A stretch of DNA of 64,000 nucleotides from Pararobbsia alpina (GTDB lineage: Bacteria > Pseudomonadota > Gammaproteobacteria > Burkholderiales > Burkholderiaceae), in assembly GCF_902859895.1 (NCBI RefSeq), contig NZ_CADIKM010000017.1:1-64000 (forward strand), in the 5' to 3' direction. Both the position numbers and the translations under genes were made by a program. Every line of letters begins with the position of its first letter. Position 1 is the first letter of the stretch. The notes below the pieces were generated by a model, which saw only the letters and a list, made by a program, of their open reading frames with translations, was not told where the DNA came from and ran no database searches. Shown here piece by piece: positions 24,366-33,272 of the stretch.

Positions 24366-25306
24366 GATCGCGTTCCATCGGGGGCGCTCGCGCGCGCCAT
24401 CATGTAGATGAACACGTCTTCGAGTCCGGTCTCGATGCGCTCGACGCGCCATGCGGCATTTGCGCTTGCCTGCTTGATGGCGGCTTCGAGCGCGGCATGG
24501 TCGCGTCCGCTGACATGCAGTGCGGTACCGAACACCATCGTCTGGTCGACGCCAGGCATCGTGCGCAAGCGTTCCGACAACATACTGAGATGCTCGCCGT
24601 GAATCGCCCACGTCGCGAGATCCTTCGATTCGATGACCTGCCTGGCCGTGCCTTGCGCGAGCAGCTTGCCATAGGCGATATACGCGAGCTTGTGGCAGCG
24701 CTCGGCTTCATCCATGTAATGGGTGCTGACGAGGACCGAGACGCCGCGCGCGGCGAGCCGGTGCAGTTCTTCCCAGAAGTCGCGGCGGGCCGCCGGGTCG
24801 ACGCCTGCCGTCGGCTCGTCGAGCAACAGCAGTTGCGGCTCGTGCAGCATGCAGGCAGCAAGCGCAAGCCGCTGCTTCCAGCCGCCGGACAACGCGCCCG
24901 TCAACTGATTCGCGCGGCCTTTCAGACCCAGCGATTCGAGCGAGCCGTCAACCGCCTCGCGCCGGTTCGACATTTGATAGACGCGCGCGACGAAATCGAG
25001 ATTCTCGCGAATCGTCAGGTCGTCCCAATACGAGAAGCGTTGTGTCATGTAGCCGACATTGCGCTTGATCTGCGCGCTTTCGCGCACGATGTCGTAGCCA
25101 AGACACGTGCCGGTGCCCGAATCCGGCGTGAGCAGGCCACACATCAGGCGGATCGACGTGGTCTTGCCGCTGCCGTTCGGTCCGAGAAAACCGAAGATCT
25201 CGCCACGCGCGACTTGCAGCGAGACGTCGTTGACGACATGCTTGCCGCCAAAGTGCTTGTTGAGTTTATGCACGTCGATGGCATATTGCACGGTGGGCGG
25301 ATTCAT
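24362..25306 (-). CDS. ABC efflux ATPase (YbhF-like, single nucleotide-binding domain)
   Basis: A 314-residue ATPase: Walker A GPNGSGKTTSIRLM, signature LSGGWKQRLALAACM and Walker B LLLLDEPTAGVDP, followed by VSTHYMDEAERCHKL. The C-terminal ~75 residues (AALEAAIKQ and LEDVFIYMMARA) are the DrrA-like tail. The E. coli YbhF homologue has two ATPase domains fused; here there is one, so the transporter is presumably a dimer of this subunit. The ATG overlaps the HlyD stop (ATGA). Confidence 0.93.
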   Translation of the reverse strand: MNPPTVQYAIDVHKLNKHFGGKHVVNDVSLQVARGEIFGFLGPNGSGKTTSIRLMCGLLTPDSGTGTCLGYDIVRESAQIKRNVGYMTQRFSYWDDLTIRENLDFVARVYQMSNRREAVDGSLESLGLKGRANQLTGALSGGWKQRLALAACMLHEPQLLLLDEPTAGVDPAARRDFWEELHRLAARGVSVLVSTHYMDEAERCHKLAYIAYGKLLAQGTARQVIESKDLATWAIHGEHLSMLSERLRTMPGVDQTMVFGTALHVSGRDHAALEAAIKQASANAAWRVERIETGLEDVFIYMMARASAPDGTRS

Positions 25307-26262
25307 TGCAGTCTGACCGCGACGGGCTGGCCGGGATGCAGCTTGACTGCGTCGGCGGCGCACGGACGGGCTTCGATCATGAACACCAGTTTCGCGCGAT
25401 TTTCGTTGCTGTAGATGACCGGCGGCGTGTATTCGACCGAGCTCGACACATAGGTAATCTTCGCGGACACGTCCGTCGCGCAGCCGTCGCAGTAAATCGT
25501 CAAGGCGCGGCCTGGGGCAAGGCCGCCGACCACCGTCTCCGGCACGAAGAAGCGCACCTTCACATTCGGTGGCGGCAGCATCTGCACGACGGGACTGCCT
25601 GCCTGCACCCATTCGCCGACGCGATACAGCGTGTCGTACACGAGCCCCTCGGCCGGGGCGCTCACGCGCTTCTGGTCGAGCTTCCATTGCGCCTGCTCGA
25701 CCGCCGCCCGTGCCGAGTCGACCTGAGCACTTTGCGCGCTAATTTGCTGCGATCGTCCGGGCAGGCGGGCGACCTCGACCTGATTGCTCAGTTCGCGTAC
25801 TTGTGCGGCTGTGGCATCGGCGGTAGAGCGCGAATCGTCGAGCTGCGCCTTCGCGATGCCGCCGACGCGGAACTGCGCTTCGTCGCGCGCGAGTTGCAGT
25901 GAGGCCTTGCGCGCATTGGCAACGGCCTGGGCGAGTTGCGCCTTGTTGACATTCACCTCGGGAGCGCGCTTGCCGGTCTGGATGTCGGCCAGTTGTGCGC
26001 GCATGGCGGCGAGCTGCTGTTGCGCCTGGAGCAAGGCGGCGGCTTCGTCGACAGATTCAAGCGTAAAAACCGGCGCGCTGGCCTTGACCGTTTGGCCGCG
26101 CGCGACCCATAGCTGCGTGAGCTTGCCCGACTGCGACGAGCCGAGATAGACGAACTCGCCTTCCACATAGCCCTGATACACATTGTTCTCGCGAGGCGAG
26201 CAGCCCTCCAGCACCGCGGCGGCGAACAGCAGGCAAACGAATGTTTGCAACGAACGGCACAT
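25303..26262 (-). CDS. HlyD-family membrane-fusion lipoprotein
   Basis: A 319-residue adaptor. The signal sequence ends in a lipobox (AVLEGCSPRE). A lipoyl/hairpin half-motif (GYVEGEFVYLGSSQSGKLTQ), an alpha-helical hairpin with A-E-Q heptads (residues ~85-200) and a second lipoyl half (RVSAPAEGLVYDTLYRVGEW) follow. It links the inner-membrane transporter to the outer-membrane channel encoded downstream. It is the first gene of the efflux operon; its promoter should lie in the 346 bp gap before the divergent kinase gene. Confidence 0.92.
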   Translation of the reverse strand: MCRSLQTFVCLLFAAAVLEGCSPRENNVYQGYVEGEFVYLGSSQSGKLTQLWVARGQTVKASAPVFTLESVDEAAALLQAQQQLAAMRAQLADIQTGKRAPEVNVNKAQLAQAVANARKASLQLARDEAQFRVGGIAKAQLDDSRSTADATAAQVRELSNQVEVARLPGRSQQISAQSAQVDSARAAVEQAQWKLDQKRVSAPAEGLVYDTLYRVGEWVQAGSPVVQMLPPPNVKVRFFVPETVVGGLAPGRALTIYCDGCATDVSAKITYVSSSVEYTPPVIYSNENRAKLVFMIEARPCAADAVKLHPGQPVAVRLQ

Positions 26263-26608
26263 GACTTGCTCCGTGAGGAAGTGGGGCGCGTCTTCGTCTG
26301 CGCTATTGGTACCACAACCATCGGGACCGTGGCCAAGGTTTATTCACAGTTGTTGCTCACTGGTTGTAGAATCGCCGTCATACAGTTTCAACGGTTGGTC
26401 CTTTGCGACCAGCCTCTCCCAGCGTCCGCGGGGCGTGTTCGGGCCGCGCCAAGCCAATACGAAGTCTGGTTTCGTTTCGTCAAACGGTTGTGCAATTCGT
26501 TGAGCATCAGGGTCGTGCAGAGCGGTAGATTGAGCCATCGCTTGGAATCGCGGTGGCCAGGTTGAACCGATCGTTACGGGGAACGTACTCATCAACGGAC
26601 GTGAACGC
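26263..26608. other. Divergent promoter region between efflux operon and hybrid kinase
   Basis: It separates the divergent hlyD and sensor-kinase genes, so it must hold two promoters; none is obvious. On the minus strand a frame ending at 26344 (from an ATG at 26538) encodes about 64 residues of fairly protein-like composition (FDETKPDFVLAWRGPNTP). It could be a small gene or gene remnant, but has no clear ribosome binding site. Confidence 0.35.
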
Positions 26609-29600
26609 ATGCGGCATAGTCAAGTCAAGTCTTCGGTCGTTCGCTGGGTCTGTTTGTCTCTGATCACAAGCCTGTTGGTCAGTTTGCTGGTCGCGTGGTA
26701 CCAACAGCAGGCCAATAACCGGAAAATCGAAAACGCGGTTGCCCTCGCCGCCGATGACGTGACCGACGAGTTGTTGGACCGCCTGAGTTTCTACCAATAC
26801 GGTTTGCGCGGGGAGCGCGGGGCGATACTGACCGCCGGCGAACACGGTATCAACCGCGAATTGGTTCACAACTATTTCCTGACTCAGGAGATCAGCCGGG
26901 AATTCCCTGGCGTACGCAACTTTGGCTTTATCCGGCGTGTTCCGCAGGCCGAAGAGGCACACTTTATCGAGCAGGCGCGCGCCGACGGTAAGCCGGATTT
27001 TGCCGTCCATCAATTCGCCCCCCATGCTGGGGAGCGCTGGGTCATTCAGTACATCGAGCCGGAGGGCGCGAATGCCCCTGCCATCGGCCTTGACATGGCA
27101 TCCGATACGACCCGTCGCGAAGCAGCCGAAAAAGCGATGCTGACCGGCGAGCCACAAATCAGCGCGCCGATTACTCTGTACCAGGCTGCCACGAAACCGC
27201 TGACCGGCACGGTGACGGGGGTTCCAATCAACAAGAAGCCGCCGCAATCGTTCCTGATCCTGATGCCGATCTATCGCAGCATCGTCACGCCGGCCGCAAC
27301 GGCGGAACGTCAGGCTGCGCTTTTTGGCTGGAGCTATGTGTCTTTGTCGATGAATGACACCCTGGCCGGATTGCCGCTGCTGGGCGATCGCTTCGACTTA
27401 CGGTTGGTCGATATCACTCGTCCGGATCATGTCGAGCCGTTCTATGACTCCGATCCCGCGCCTCAGCCCAGGTTGTTCGAGCACACCTTGCAGCGCGAGG
27501 TATTTGGCCGCCAATGGCAATTCCAATTCAGCGCTCATCCCGGCTTTATAGACGAACTCCATTTGCGATCCGCAAGGGAGGTCTTTCTGATTGGGACATC
27601 GATTTCGGTCTTGCTGGCGGCGTTGGCCGGGATGGTTGGCGTCAGTCGCCACCGCAAATTGCTGAACGCGGAGGAAAAGCGAGTCACCGAAGCGCGTATC
27701 GCTGAACTGAACGCCAGCCTCGAAGAACAGGTGGCCCGGCGTACCGCCGAGTTGAACGAACTCAATCTCCTGCTGGGCAACGTACTGCATGCGGCATCCG
27801 AAGTGGCCATCATCGCCACGGATCGCGACGGCATCATCCACGTCTTCAATCGCGGTGCGGAACACTTGCTTGGATATAGCGCAAGTGACTTGATTGATCG
27901 AGTCGATCCGATGTTGATTCATGTGCCTGAAGAGGTCATGGCGCGCTGTGCCGAATTGCGCGCTGAATACGCGCAGCCCATCACGGGATTCCGCGTGTTG
28001 GTCCACAAACCGGAAATCGAAGGGGCGGAAACGCGCGAGTGGACCTATGTCCGCAAGGACGGATCGCGCTTCCCCGTGACCGTCGTGGTCACCGCGATGT
28101 ATGACAATGTGGGTCACCTCAATGGCTATCTCTTCATTGCCCTGGACATGACCGCGCGCAAAGCCACGGAGCATGAACTGGCGACCAGCCTGGCCACCAC
28201 GCATGCGATTCTGGATACCGCGGTCAATCCCATCATCACGACCAACGCCGAGGGCGTCGTGTATTCGATGAACCCCGCCGGCGAACAGGTATTCGGCTAC
28301 AAGGTGGAAGAAGTCATAGGCGAGAACGTGCGGATGCTGTTGTCGAGTCGCAATCAGGATGGGCGCGAAGTCGACCCGCCGCAATTGCCGATCAGCTGGA
28401 GTGTCAGAAAACTCGATCATGGCGAGGAGGTGATGGCACGGCGTAAAGACGGGACAGCCTTTCCGATCCAGATCTCGATCGGTGAAATGCGCGAGGCCAA
28501 CGAGCGCCGATTTGTCGGGATCATCACCGACATGAGTAAGACACAGGAACAGCACAAAGCGTTGGTCGTCGCACGCAATCAGCTGTTGCTGGCGGCGGAA
28601 GTCGCGGAACTCGGCATCTGGGCCTGGGACCTGGGCAATGACATCGTGTATTGGAACGACCGTATGTTCGAGCTCTACGGTCTACCCTTGGCTTTGCGCG
28701 ATACCGGCGTGAATTTCAATCACTGGCGTTCATCCTTGCATCCGGAAGATGTCGACAGGACCGTGGCCGAGCTGACTACGACGATCGAAGGCGGCGGTCC
28801 CTTCGCTTCAATCTTCCGTATCGTCCATCGTTGCGGACAGACCCGCTATATCCAGGCCGCCGCCCAAATCGAACGGGATGCCGATGGCAAGGCCCTACGC
28901 CTCACCGGGATCAATCGCGACATTACGGCGCAGCGCGAGATCGAGACGCGCTTGATCCAGGCCAAGGAACAGTCCGATGCTGCCAGCGAGATAAAGTCCA
29001 GTTTTCTCGCCAATATGAGCCATGAAATCCGCACGCCAATGAATGCTGTCCTTGGCCTGCTTCAATTGATGCAGCGGACCGAACTTGATGCGCGGCAACA
29101 AGATTACGTCAACAAGATCGAAACCGCCGCCAAGGCTCTGCTCGGGGTGCTGAGCGACATTCTCGATTTTTCGAAACTCGACGCGGGGAAACTGCTGCTC
29201 GATCTTCATCCGTTCGATGTCGAAGCTTTGATGCGCGAATTGGCGGTTGTGCTGTCGGGCAATGTGGGTGAGAAGAATGTCGAGTTGCTGTTCGAGATCG
29301 ATCCCGCGTTGCCGCGTATATTGAACAGCGATCGCTTGCGCTTGCAGCAGATCTTGATCAACCTCGCCGGCAACGCGATCAAGTTCACGCTGCAGGGCGA
29401 AGTGGTCGTGTCATTGCGGTGCCAAGGCCGGCACGGTTCCCACGTCATGCTTGAGGTGAGCGTGCGGGATACCGGTATCGGCATTGCGCCGGAACAACTC
29501 GATCGAATCTTCGAGAGTTTCAATCAGGCGGAAGCCTCCACCACGCGACGCTTTGGCGGGAGTGGATTGGGTTTGTCGATCAGCAAACGGTTGGTCACGA

Positions 29601-31171
29601 TGTTCGGCGGCGATCTGCGGGTGGAGAGCGTGCCGGGCGCCGGCAGCCGCTTTACCTTCTGTATTTCCATCGAGGCTCACGATGCGTTGCCCGCCGCGGC
29701 ACGTCAGCCGATGTTTGGCCGATCGCTGAAGGTACTGGTGGTCGACGACAATCCCGTGGCGTTACAGATTACGACTACCATGGCTCGCGATCTCGGCTGG
29801 CAGGTCGAAGAGGCGACGACAGGGGAGGATGCATATTTACGCGTCATGCAAGCGCAATCGTCAGGGCCAGCATTCGATGTGGTTCTGATGGATTGGCGCA
29901 TGCCGGGCATGGACGGCCTCGCTGCGGCGGCGAAACTTCGCTCTGCGGTGGGTGTCACTCCGCCGCCCATCGTTGTCATGCTAACTGCATTCGGCCGTGA
30001 AGTCCTGACGCGGGTACACGCGACCGAGACCGCTCCCTTTACCGACTTCCTGATCAAGCCGATCACGCCCCATCAACTGGCCGAAGCGGTGGCGCAGGTC
30101 ATTGGCGTCGCGCCTATCCCGAGCGGGCGTCGTGTCCAAAAAGCGCGGACGCGACGCCTGGAGGGTTTGAATCTGCTGGTGGTGGAGGACAATGCATTGA
30201 ATCGCCGCGTGGCTGACGAACTCTTGAGCAGCGAGGGGGCGCGGGTCAGCCTGGCCGAGTGTGGTATCGACGGAGTGAATCGTGTGCTGGGGGGGCAGCG
30301 TTTCGATGCGGTGATCATGGATATTCAGATGCCGGACATCGACGGCATGGAGGCGACTCGACGCATCCGCGCCCATGCGCAATTCGGCAGCCTGCCTATT
30401 CTGGCGATGACGGCCAACGCCTCGCGAGCCGATCGGCAGGCCTGCCTGGCAGGAGGCATGAGCGAGCATCTTGGCAAACCCATTGATATGGAGCAACTGA
30501 TTCCCTTGCTCTTGCGTCTGACGGGGCGCATAGTCGAAACCAACCCGGAAAACGACAATGTGGAAGAGCGGTTCGCCAGACCCGATATCCATCTGAGCTC
30601 TGCAATAAAACGCTTTGGCAACGACCGGATACTCTATGAGCGAGAGCTTGCCAACTTCGTGCCTGAGTGCCAACGACTGCTCAACGAACTCCAGGAGCAC
30701 GCTGCTCGTGGTGATACCGGACGCATGGCGGCATCGCTGCATTCAATCAAGGGGGTCGCGGCATCTTTGGGGGCGCTCAGCATGGCACAACTTGCCGGTA
30801 CGATCGAGCAACGCATCAAGCAAGCATCGTTGTCCAATCATGTCGTGTCCCGCACCGTGTTGAGCGAACTTCATGCTCTATTGGAATCGAGTCATGGGGG
30901 ACTAGCCGAAGCCTTGTCATCGCTGACTGATCGTGCAGCGGAGGTCGAGACAGATTCTGGCATGCCGATCCACCGCATGGACCGGGCCAAGCTCGAAGCG
31001 ATCCTGACCTTCTTGAACAGTGGAGACATGCGGGCGGTCGATATGGTCGAAGCTTTGAGTCACCGCGACGATGTCGTGTCCGAGGCGACACTCCGGCTCC
31101 TCGTGCGCCAGGTCCACGCTTTGGACTTCCCGGCAGCAGCGCAAACCTTGCAAAAATTCATGTCGTCGTAG
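26609..31171 (+). CDS. CHASE/PAS hybrid sensor histidine kinase with two receivers and Hpt
   Basis: A 1520-residue phosphorelay protein. Order: transmembrane helix (~12-32), periplasmic CHASE domain (~75-270), second helix (~320-345), coiled coil (EARIAELNASLEEQVARRTA), three PAS/PAC modules (~380-780) and HisKA with the phospho-accepting His in FLANMSHEIRTPMNA (about residue 805). The HATPase follows (NLAGNAIKFT, DTGIGI, GGSGLGLSI), then receiver 1 (LVVDDNP, LMDWRMPGMDG, ~1043-1165), receiver 2 (LVVEDNALNRR, IMDIQMPDIDG, ~1189-1310) and an Hpt domain (ASLHSIKGVAASLGA, His about 1378). All key residues are present. It probably senses an extracellular small molecule. The next gene is a REC-GGDEF protein 29 bp downstream, its likely phosphate recipient. 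Confidence 0.93.
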   Translation: MRHSQVKSSVVRWVCLSLITSLLVSLLVAWYQQQANNRKIENAVALAADDVTDELLDRLSFYQYGLRGERGAILTAGEHGINRELVHNYFLTQEISREFPGVRNFGFIRRVPQAEEAHFIEQARADGKPDFAVHQFAPHAGERWVIQYIEPEGANAPAIGLDMASDTTRREAAEKAMLTGEPQISAPITLYQAATKPLTGTVTGVPINKKPPQSFLILMPIYRSIVTPAATAERQAALFGWSYVSLSMNDTLAGLPLLGDRFDLRLVDITRPDHVEPFYDSDPAPQPRLFEHTLQREVFGRQWQFQFSAHPGFIDELHLRSAREVFLIGTSISVLLAALAGMVGVSRHRKLLNAEEKRVTEARIAELNASLEEQVARRTAELNELNLLLGNVLHAASEVAIIATDRDGIIHVFNRGAEHLLGYSASDLIDRVDPMLIHVPEEVMARCAELRAEYAQPITGFRVLVHKPEIEGAETREWTYVRKDGSRFPVTVVVTAMYDNVGHLNGYLFIALDMTARKATEHELATSLATTHAILDTAVNPIITTNAEGVVYSMNPAGEQVFGYKVEEVIGENVRMLLSSRNQDGREVDPPQLPISWSVRKLDHGEEVMARRKDGTAFPIQISIGEMREANERRFVGIITDMSKTQEQHKALVVARNQLLLAAEVAELGIWAWDLGNDIVYWNDRMFELYGLPLALRDTGVNFNHWRSSLHPEDVDRTVAELTTTIEGGGPFASIFRIVHRCGQTRYIQAAAQIERDADGKALRLTGINRDITAQREIETRLIQAKEQSDAASEIKSSFLANMSHEIRTPMNAVLGLLQLMQRTELDARQQDYVNKIETAAKALLGVLSDILDFSKLDAGKLLLDLHPFDVEALMRELAVVLSGNVGEKNVELLFEIDPALPRILNSDRLRLQQILINLAGNAIKFTLQGEVVVSLRCQGRHGSHVMLEVSVRDTGIGIAPEQLDRIFESFNQAEASTTRRFGGSGLGLSISKRLVTMFGGDLRVESVPGAGSRFTFCISIEAHDALPAAARQPMFGRSLKVLVVDDNPVALQITTTMARDLGWQVEEATTGEDAYLRVMQAQSSGPAFDVVLMDWRMPGMDGLAAAAKLRSAVGVTPPPIVVMLTAFGREVLTRVHATETAPFTDFLIKPITPHQLAEAVAQVIGVAPIPSGRRVQKARTRRLEGLNLLVVEDNALNRRVADELLSSEGARVSLAECGIDGVNRVLGGQRFDAVIMDIQMPDIDGMEATRRIRAHAQFGSLPILAMTANASRADRQACLAGGMSEHLGKPIDMEQLIPLLLRLTGRIVETNPENDNVEERFARPDIHLSSAIKRFGNDRILYERELANFVPECQRLLNELQEHAARGDTGRMAASLHSIKGVAASLGALSMAQLAGTIEQRIKQASLSNHVVSRTVLSELHALLESSHGGLAEALSSLTDRAAEVETDSGMPIHRMDRAKLEAILTFLNSGDMRAVDMVEALSHRDDVVSEATLRLLVRQVHALDFPAAAQTLQKFMSS

Positions 31172-31200
31172 ATCTAAAACAATGCCGGAGACTGCGGATC

Positions 31201-32142
31201 GTGGATGAACCGATTGATACTCGACCCAAACTGTTGATAGTCGACGATCAGCCTGTCAACATTCGATTGCTTAACGAATTGTTTCATGCGGACTATCAAA
31301 TCTTGATGGCCACCAATGGCCCGCAAGCAATCAGGCTTTGCGTCGACTACCTCCCGGATCTCGTGTTACTCGACATCATGATGCCGACCATGGACGGCTA
31401 TGAAGTCCTTGCGAGATTGCGTGCGGATGAACTGACCAGGAAGATTCCGGTCATTTTCGTTACGGCCCAATCCGATGAAGCGGACGAGGAGCGGGGACTG
31501 GATCTAGGGGCAGTCGATTTCATCAGCAAGCCGATAAAACCAGCGATCGTGCGTGCCCGGGTTCGCAGCCATCTGCTGCTCAAGACGCAAAGCGATATGC
31601 TTAGACATATTGCACTGATGGACGGCCTGACGGGTATTCCCAACCGTCGACGCTTCGAAGAGTCTGCGCCGGCTGAATGGCGACGCTGCGCACGCGATAT
31701 GACGGCGCTCTCGATTGCCATCATCGACGTCGATTTCTTCAAGAACTATAACGATTGCTACGGCCACCAGATGGGAGACGAATGTCTCAAGCAAGTGGCA
31801 CATACTTTGGCCTCGCTGGTCCGTCGACCCTACGACCTGGTAGCGCGCTATGGCGGCGAGGAATTTATCTGCCTGTTGCCGAACACTGAAGAGCAAGGCG
31901 CCGTGGCGCTCTCGCACAGGCTACTGGATGGTGTTCGTGCCTTGGGCATTGATCACATTGATTCAGATGTCGATCGGATCGTGACGGTGAGCGTGGGGGT
32001 GGCGACGGCCTACCCGAGTCGAGGCGGGGATTTGCAGTGGCTGATCGCCAGCGCGGACCGACAACTGTACAAAGCGAAGCTCTCAGGGCGGGCGAAAGTC
32101 ATGACGGTGAGCGCGGCGCCTGGTATTGAAACAAGCAGGTAA
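31201..32142 (+). CDS. REC-GGDEF diguanylate cyclase response regulator
   Basis: A 313-residue protein from a GTG start. The receiver (residues ~10-130) has LIVDDQPVNIRLLNE, acceptor Asp in LVLLDIMMPTMDG and Lys in DFISKPIKP. The GGDEF domain (~145-300) has DGLTGIPNRRRFEE, IIDVDFFKNYND and an intact active site, ARYGGEEF. An inhibitory I-site (RPYD) stands five residues before GGEEF, so product inhibition by c-di-GMP is expected. Co-transcribed with the hybrid kinase, it would convert the CHASE signal into c-di-GMP output. Confidence 0.94.
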   Translation: MDEPIDTRPKLLIVDDQPVNIRLLNELFHADYQILMATNGPQAIRLCVDYLPDLVLLDIMMPTMDGYEVLARLRADELTRKIPVIFVTAQSDEADEERGLDLGAVDFISKPIKPAIVRARVRSHLLLKTQSDMLRHIALMDGLTGIPNRRRFEESAPAEWRRCARDMTALSIAIIDVDFFKNYNDCYGHQMGDECLKQVAHTLASLVRRPYDLVARYGGEEFICLLPNTEEQGAVALSHRLLDGVRALGIDHIDSDVDRIVTVSVGVATAYPSRGGDLQWLIASADRQLYKAKLSGRAKVMTVSAAPGIETSR

Positions 32143-32165
32143 GCGGGCACAAGTCAGCGGACCCG

Positions 32166-32190
32166 CCTGAGCTAACTGGTTTTGCTCAGG
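32166..32190. terminator. Hairpin between convergent diguanylate cyclase and methyltransferase genes
   Basis: CCTGAGC and GCTCAGG form a perfect 7 bp stem with an 11 nt loop containing TTTT. It spans the methyltransferase stop codon. Without a following T-run it is at best a weak bidirectional terminator. Confidence 0.3.
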
Positions 32191-32714
32191 TGCCAGACGT
32201 TCGCGGGTGGCGCATTCAGCCAGACCGTTTTGATGCGATGCCAACACAATCCGGTAGGGGCGGTAAAGGGGACTCTGGGTTGGTACGTGAACTGCACGAG
32301 GCGTCGAGCCTCGTCCGCGTTCAGAAGGTCAGCGAACGCCGCGACGGTTGGTTCGACGACCCTGGACGAAAGCGAACGAAACGGCAGTCCGGAGACGATG
32401 ATTGTCTTCGCTGGCAGGTCTTGCAGAACCGAAACGCTCTCATGAAATGCGCCGCCGACCACATGCGCCTGCGGAAATCGCCCTCTCAACTCGGCGGCCA
32501 ATTCATCTCCGAGCTCGAATACGATGAGCCGCGCTGACGGGTGCCGGCGCACGAGGGAGTCCGTCACGACTCCGGTGCCGGCGCCAACCTCGACAATGGC
32601 TTCAAACGCCTCAACGCCGTCTGCCATGGCATCGGCAAGGGAACGCGATGAAGGAGCGACTGCACCTACGGTTGCAGGACCGCGTAACCAATGCTTGAAG
32701 AAACGCAGACTCAC
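32172..32714 (-). CDS. PmtA-like SAM-dependent methyltransferase
   Basis: About 180 residues from a GTG at 32714 (GGGAG 9 nt upstream). It begins VSLRFFKHWLRGPATVGAVA, matching the start of bacterial phosphatidylethanolamine N-methyltransferase-like proteins (xFLRxPxxVGAVAPSS). Motif I is VEVGAGTGVVTDSL; the post-II region is FELGDELAAEL and the motif IV equivalent is IIVSGLPFRSL. Enzymes of this family methylate phosphatidylethanolamine or act on rRNA/dimethyladenosine-like substrates; lipid methylation is the better guess. An ATG at 32828 would add 38 residues not conserved in my memory of the family. Monocistronic. Confidence 0.75.
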   Translation of the reverse strand: MSLRFFKHWLRGPATVGAVAPSSRSLADAMADGVEAFEAIVEVGAGTGVVTDSLVRRHPSARLIVFELGDELAAELRGRFPQAHVVGGAFHESVSVLQDLPAKTIIVSGLPFRSLSSRVVEPTVAAFADLLNADEARRLVQFTYQPRVPFTAPTGLCWHRIKTVWLNAPPANVWHLSKTS

Positions 32715-32828
32715 TGACACGCACTCCCGGCAATCACTCGCAGGCTGGAAAAATGCGCGCGGGTACTCAGGACGAAGCCGGGTGGAACGGCCAGCAGTTG
32801 CATAAGATTTCGCACGGAATTCACTCAC

Positions 32829-33272
32829 ACGGGAAACTTGTTCGGCGCTAGCGCTGATTCGGGAGTCTATTGCAGCAGGATCGTGCTCGAGGCGGATCGC
32901 GATACAGATATGGAATCGGGGTCAATTATAACTGGAAGTGTTTGACGCAAGATGGACGATCCCATTACAAAGTTGAAGGAAGTCCATACTTTGCTTATGG
33001 CCGAACCCGGTCTTACATACCGTCATCGCGGTGCAATGGCGCCGGGCGAACGAACGGTCGCGCAGCGCAATGCTCGACGAAACCCATTCAGGCCCCTTAA
33101 GACAAACGGAGGGTTCAAGCGGCGCGCGAAATGGCGGGTTTCATCGCTGCATGTCGGAACGGTAATGATCTAGTCAGTATCCGATCACTCTCTCCTGCCT
33201 ATCATCTGCACACGACGTTGATCTAGTTCAAAATGTCGCCAAGATATGAATCGCAAGGTGGGAGCAGAGGCT
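32829..33272. other. Intergenic region upstream of the DUF3300 gene
   Basis: No convincing gene. A 73-codon frame at 32952-33173 has no ribosome binding site and no recognisable motifs. The region presumably carries promoters for the divergent methyltransferase and DUF3300 genes, but I see no clear consensus. Confidence 0.4.

Noticed and set aside
32952-33173. 73-codon frame upstream of the DUF3300 gene
   Set aside because: No ribosome binding site, no motif, and a basic composition typical of noncoding GC-rich sequence.
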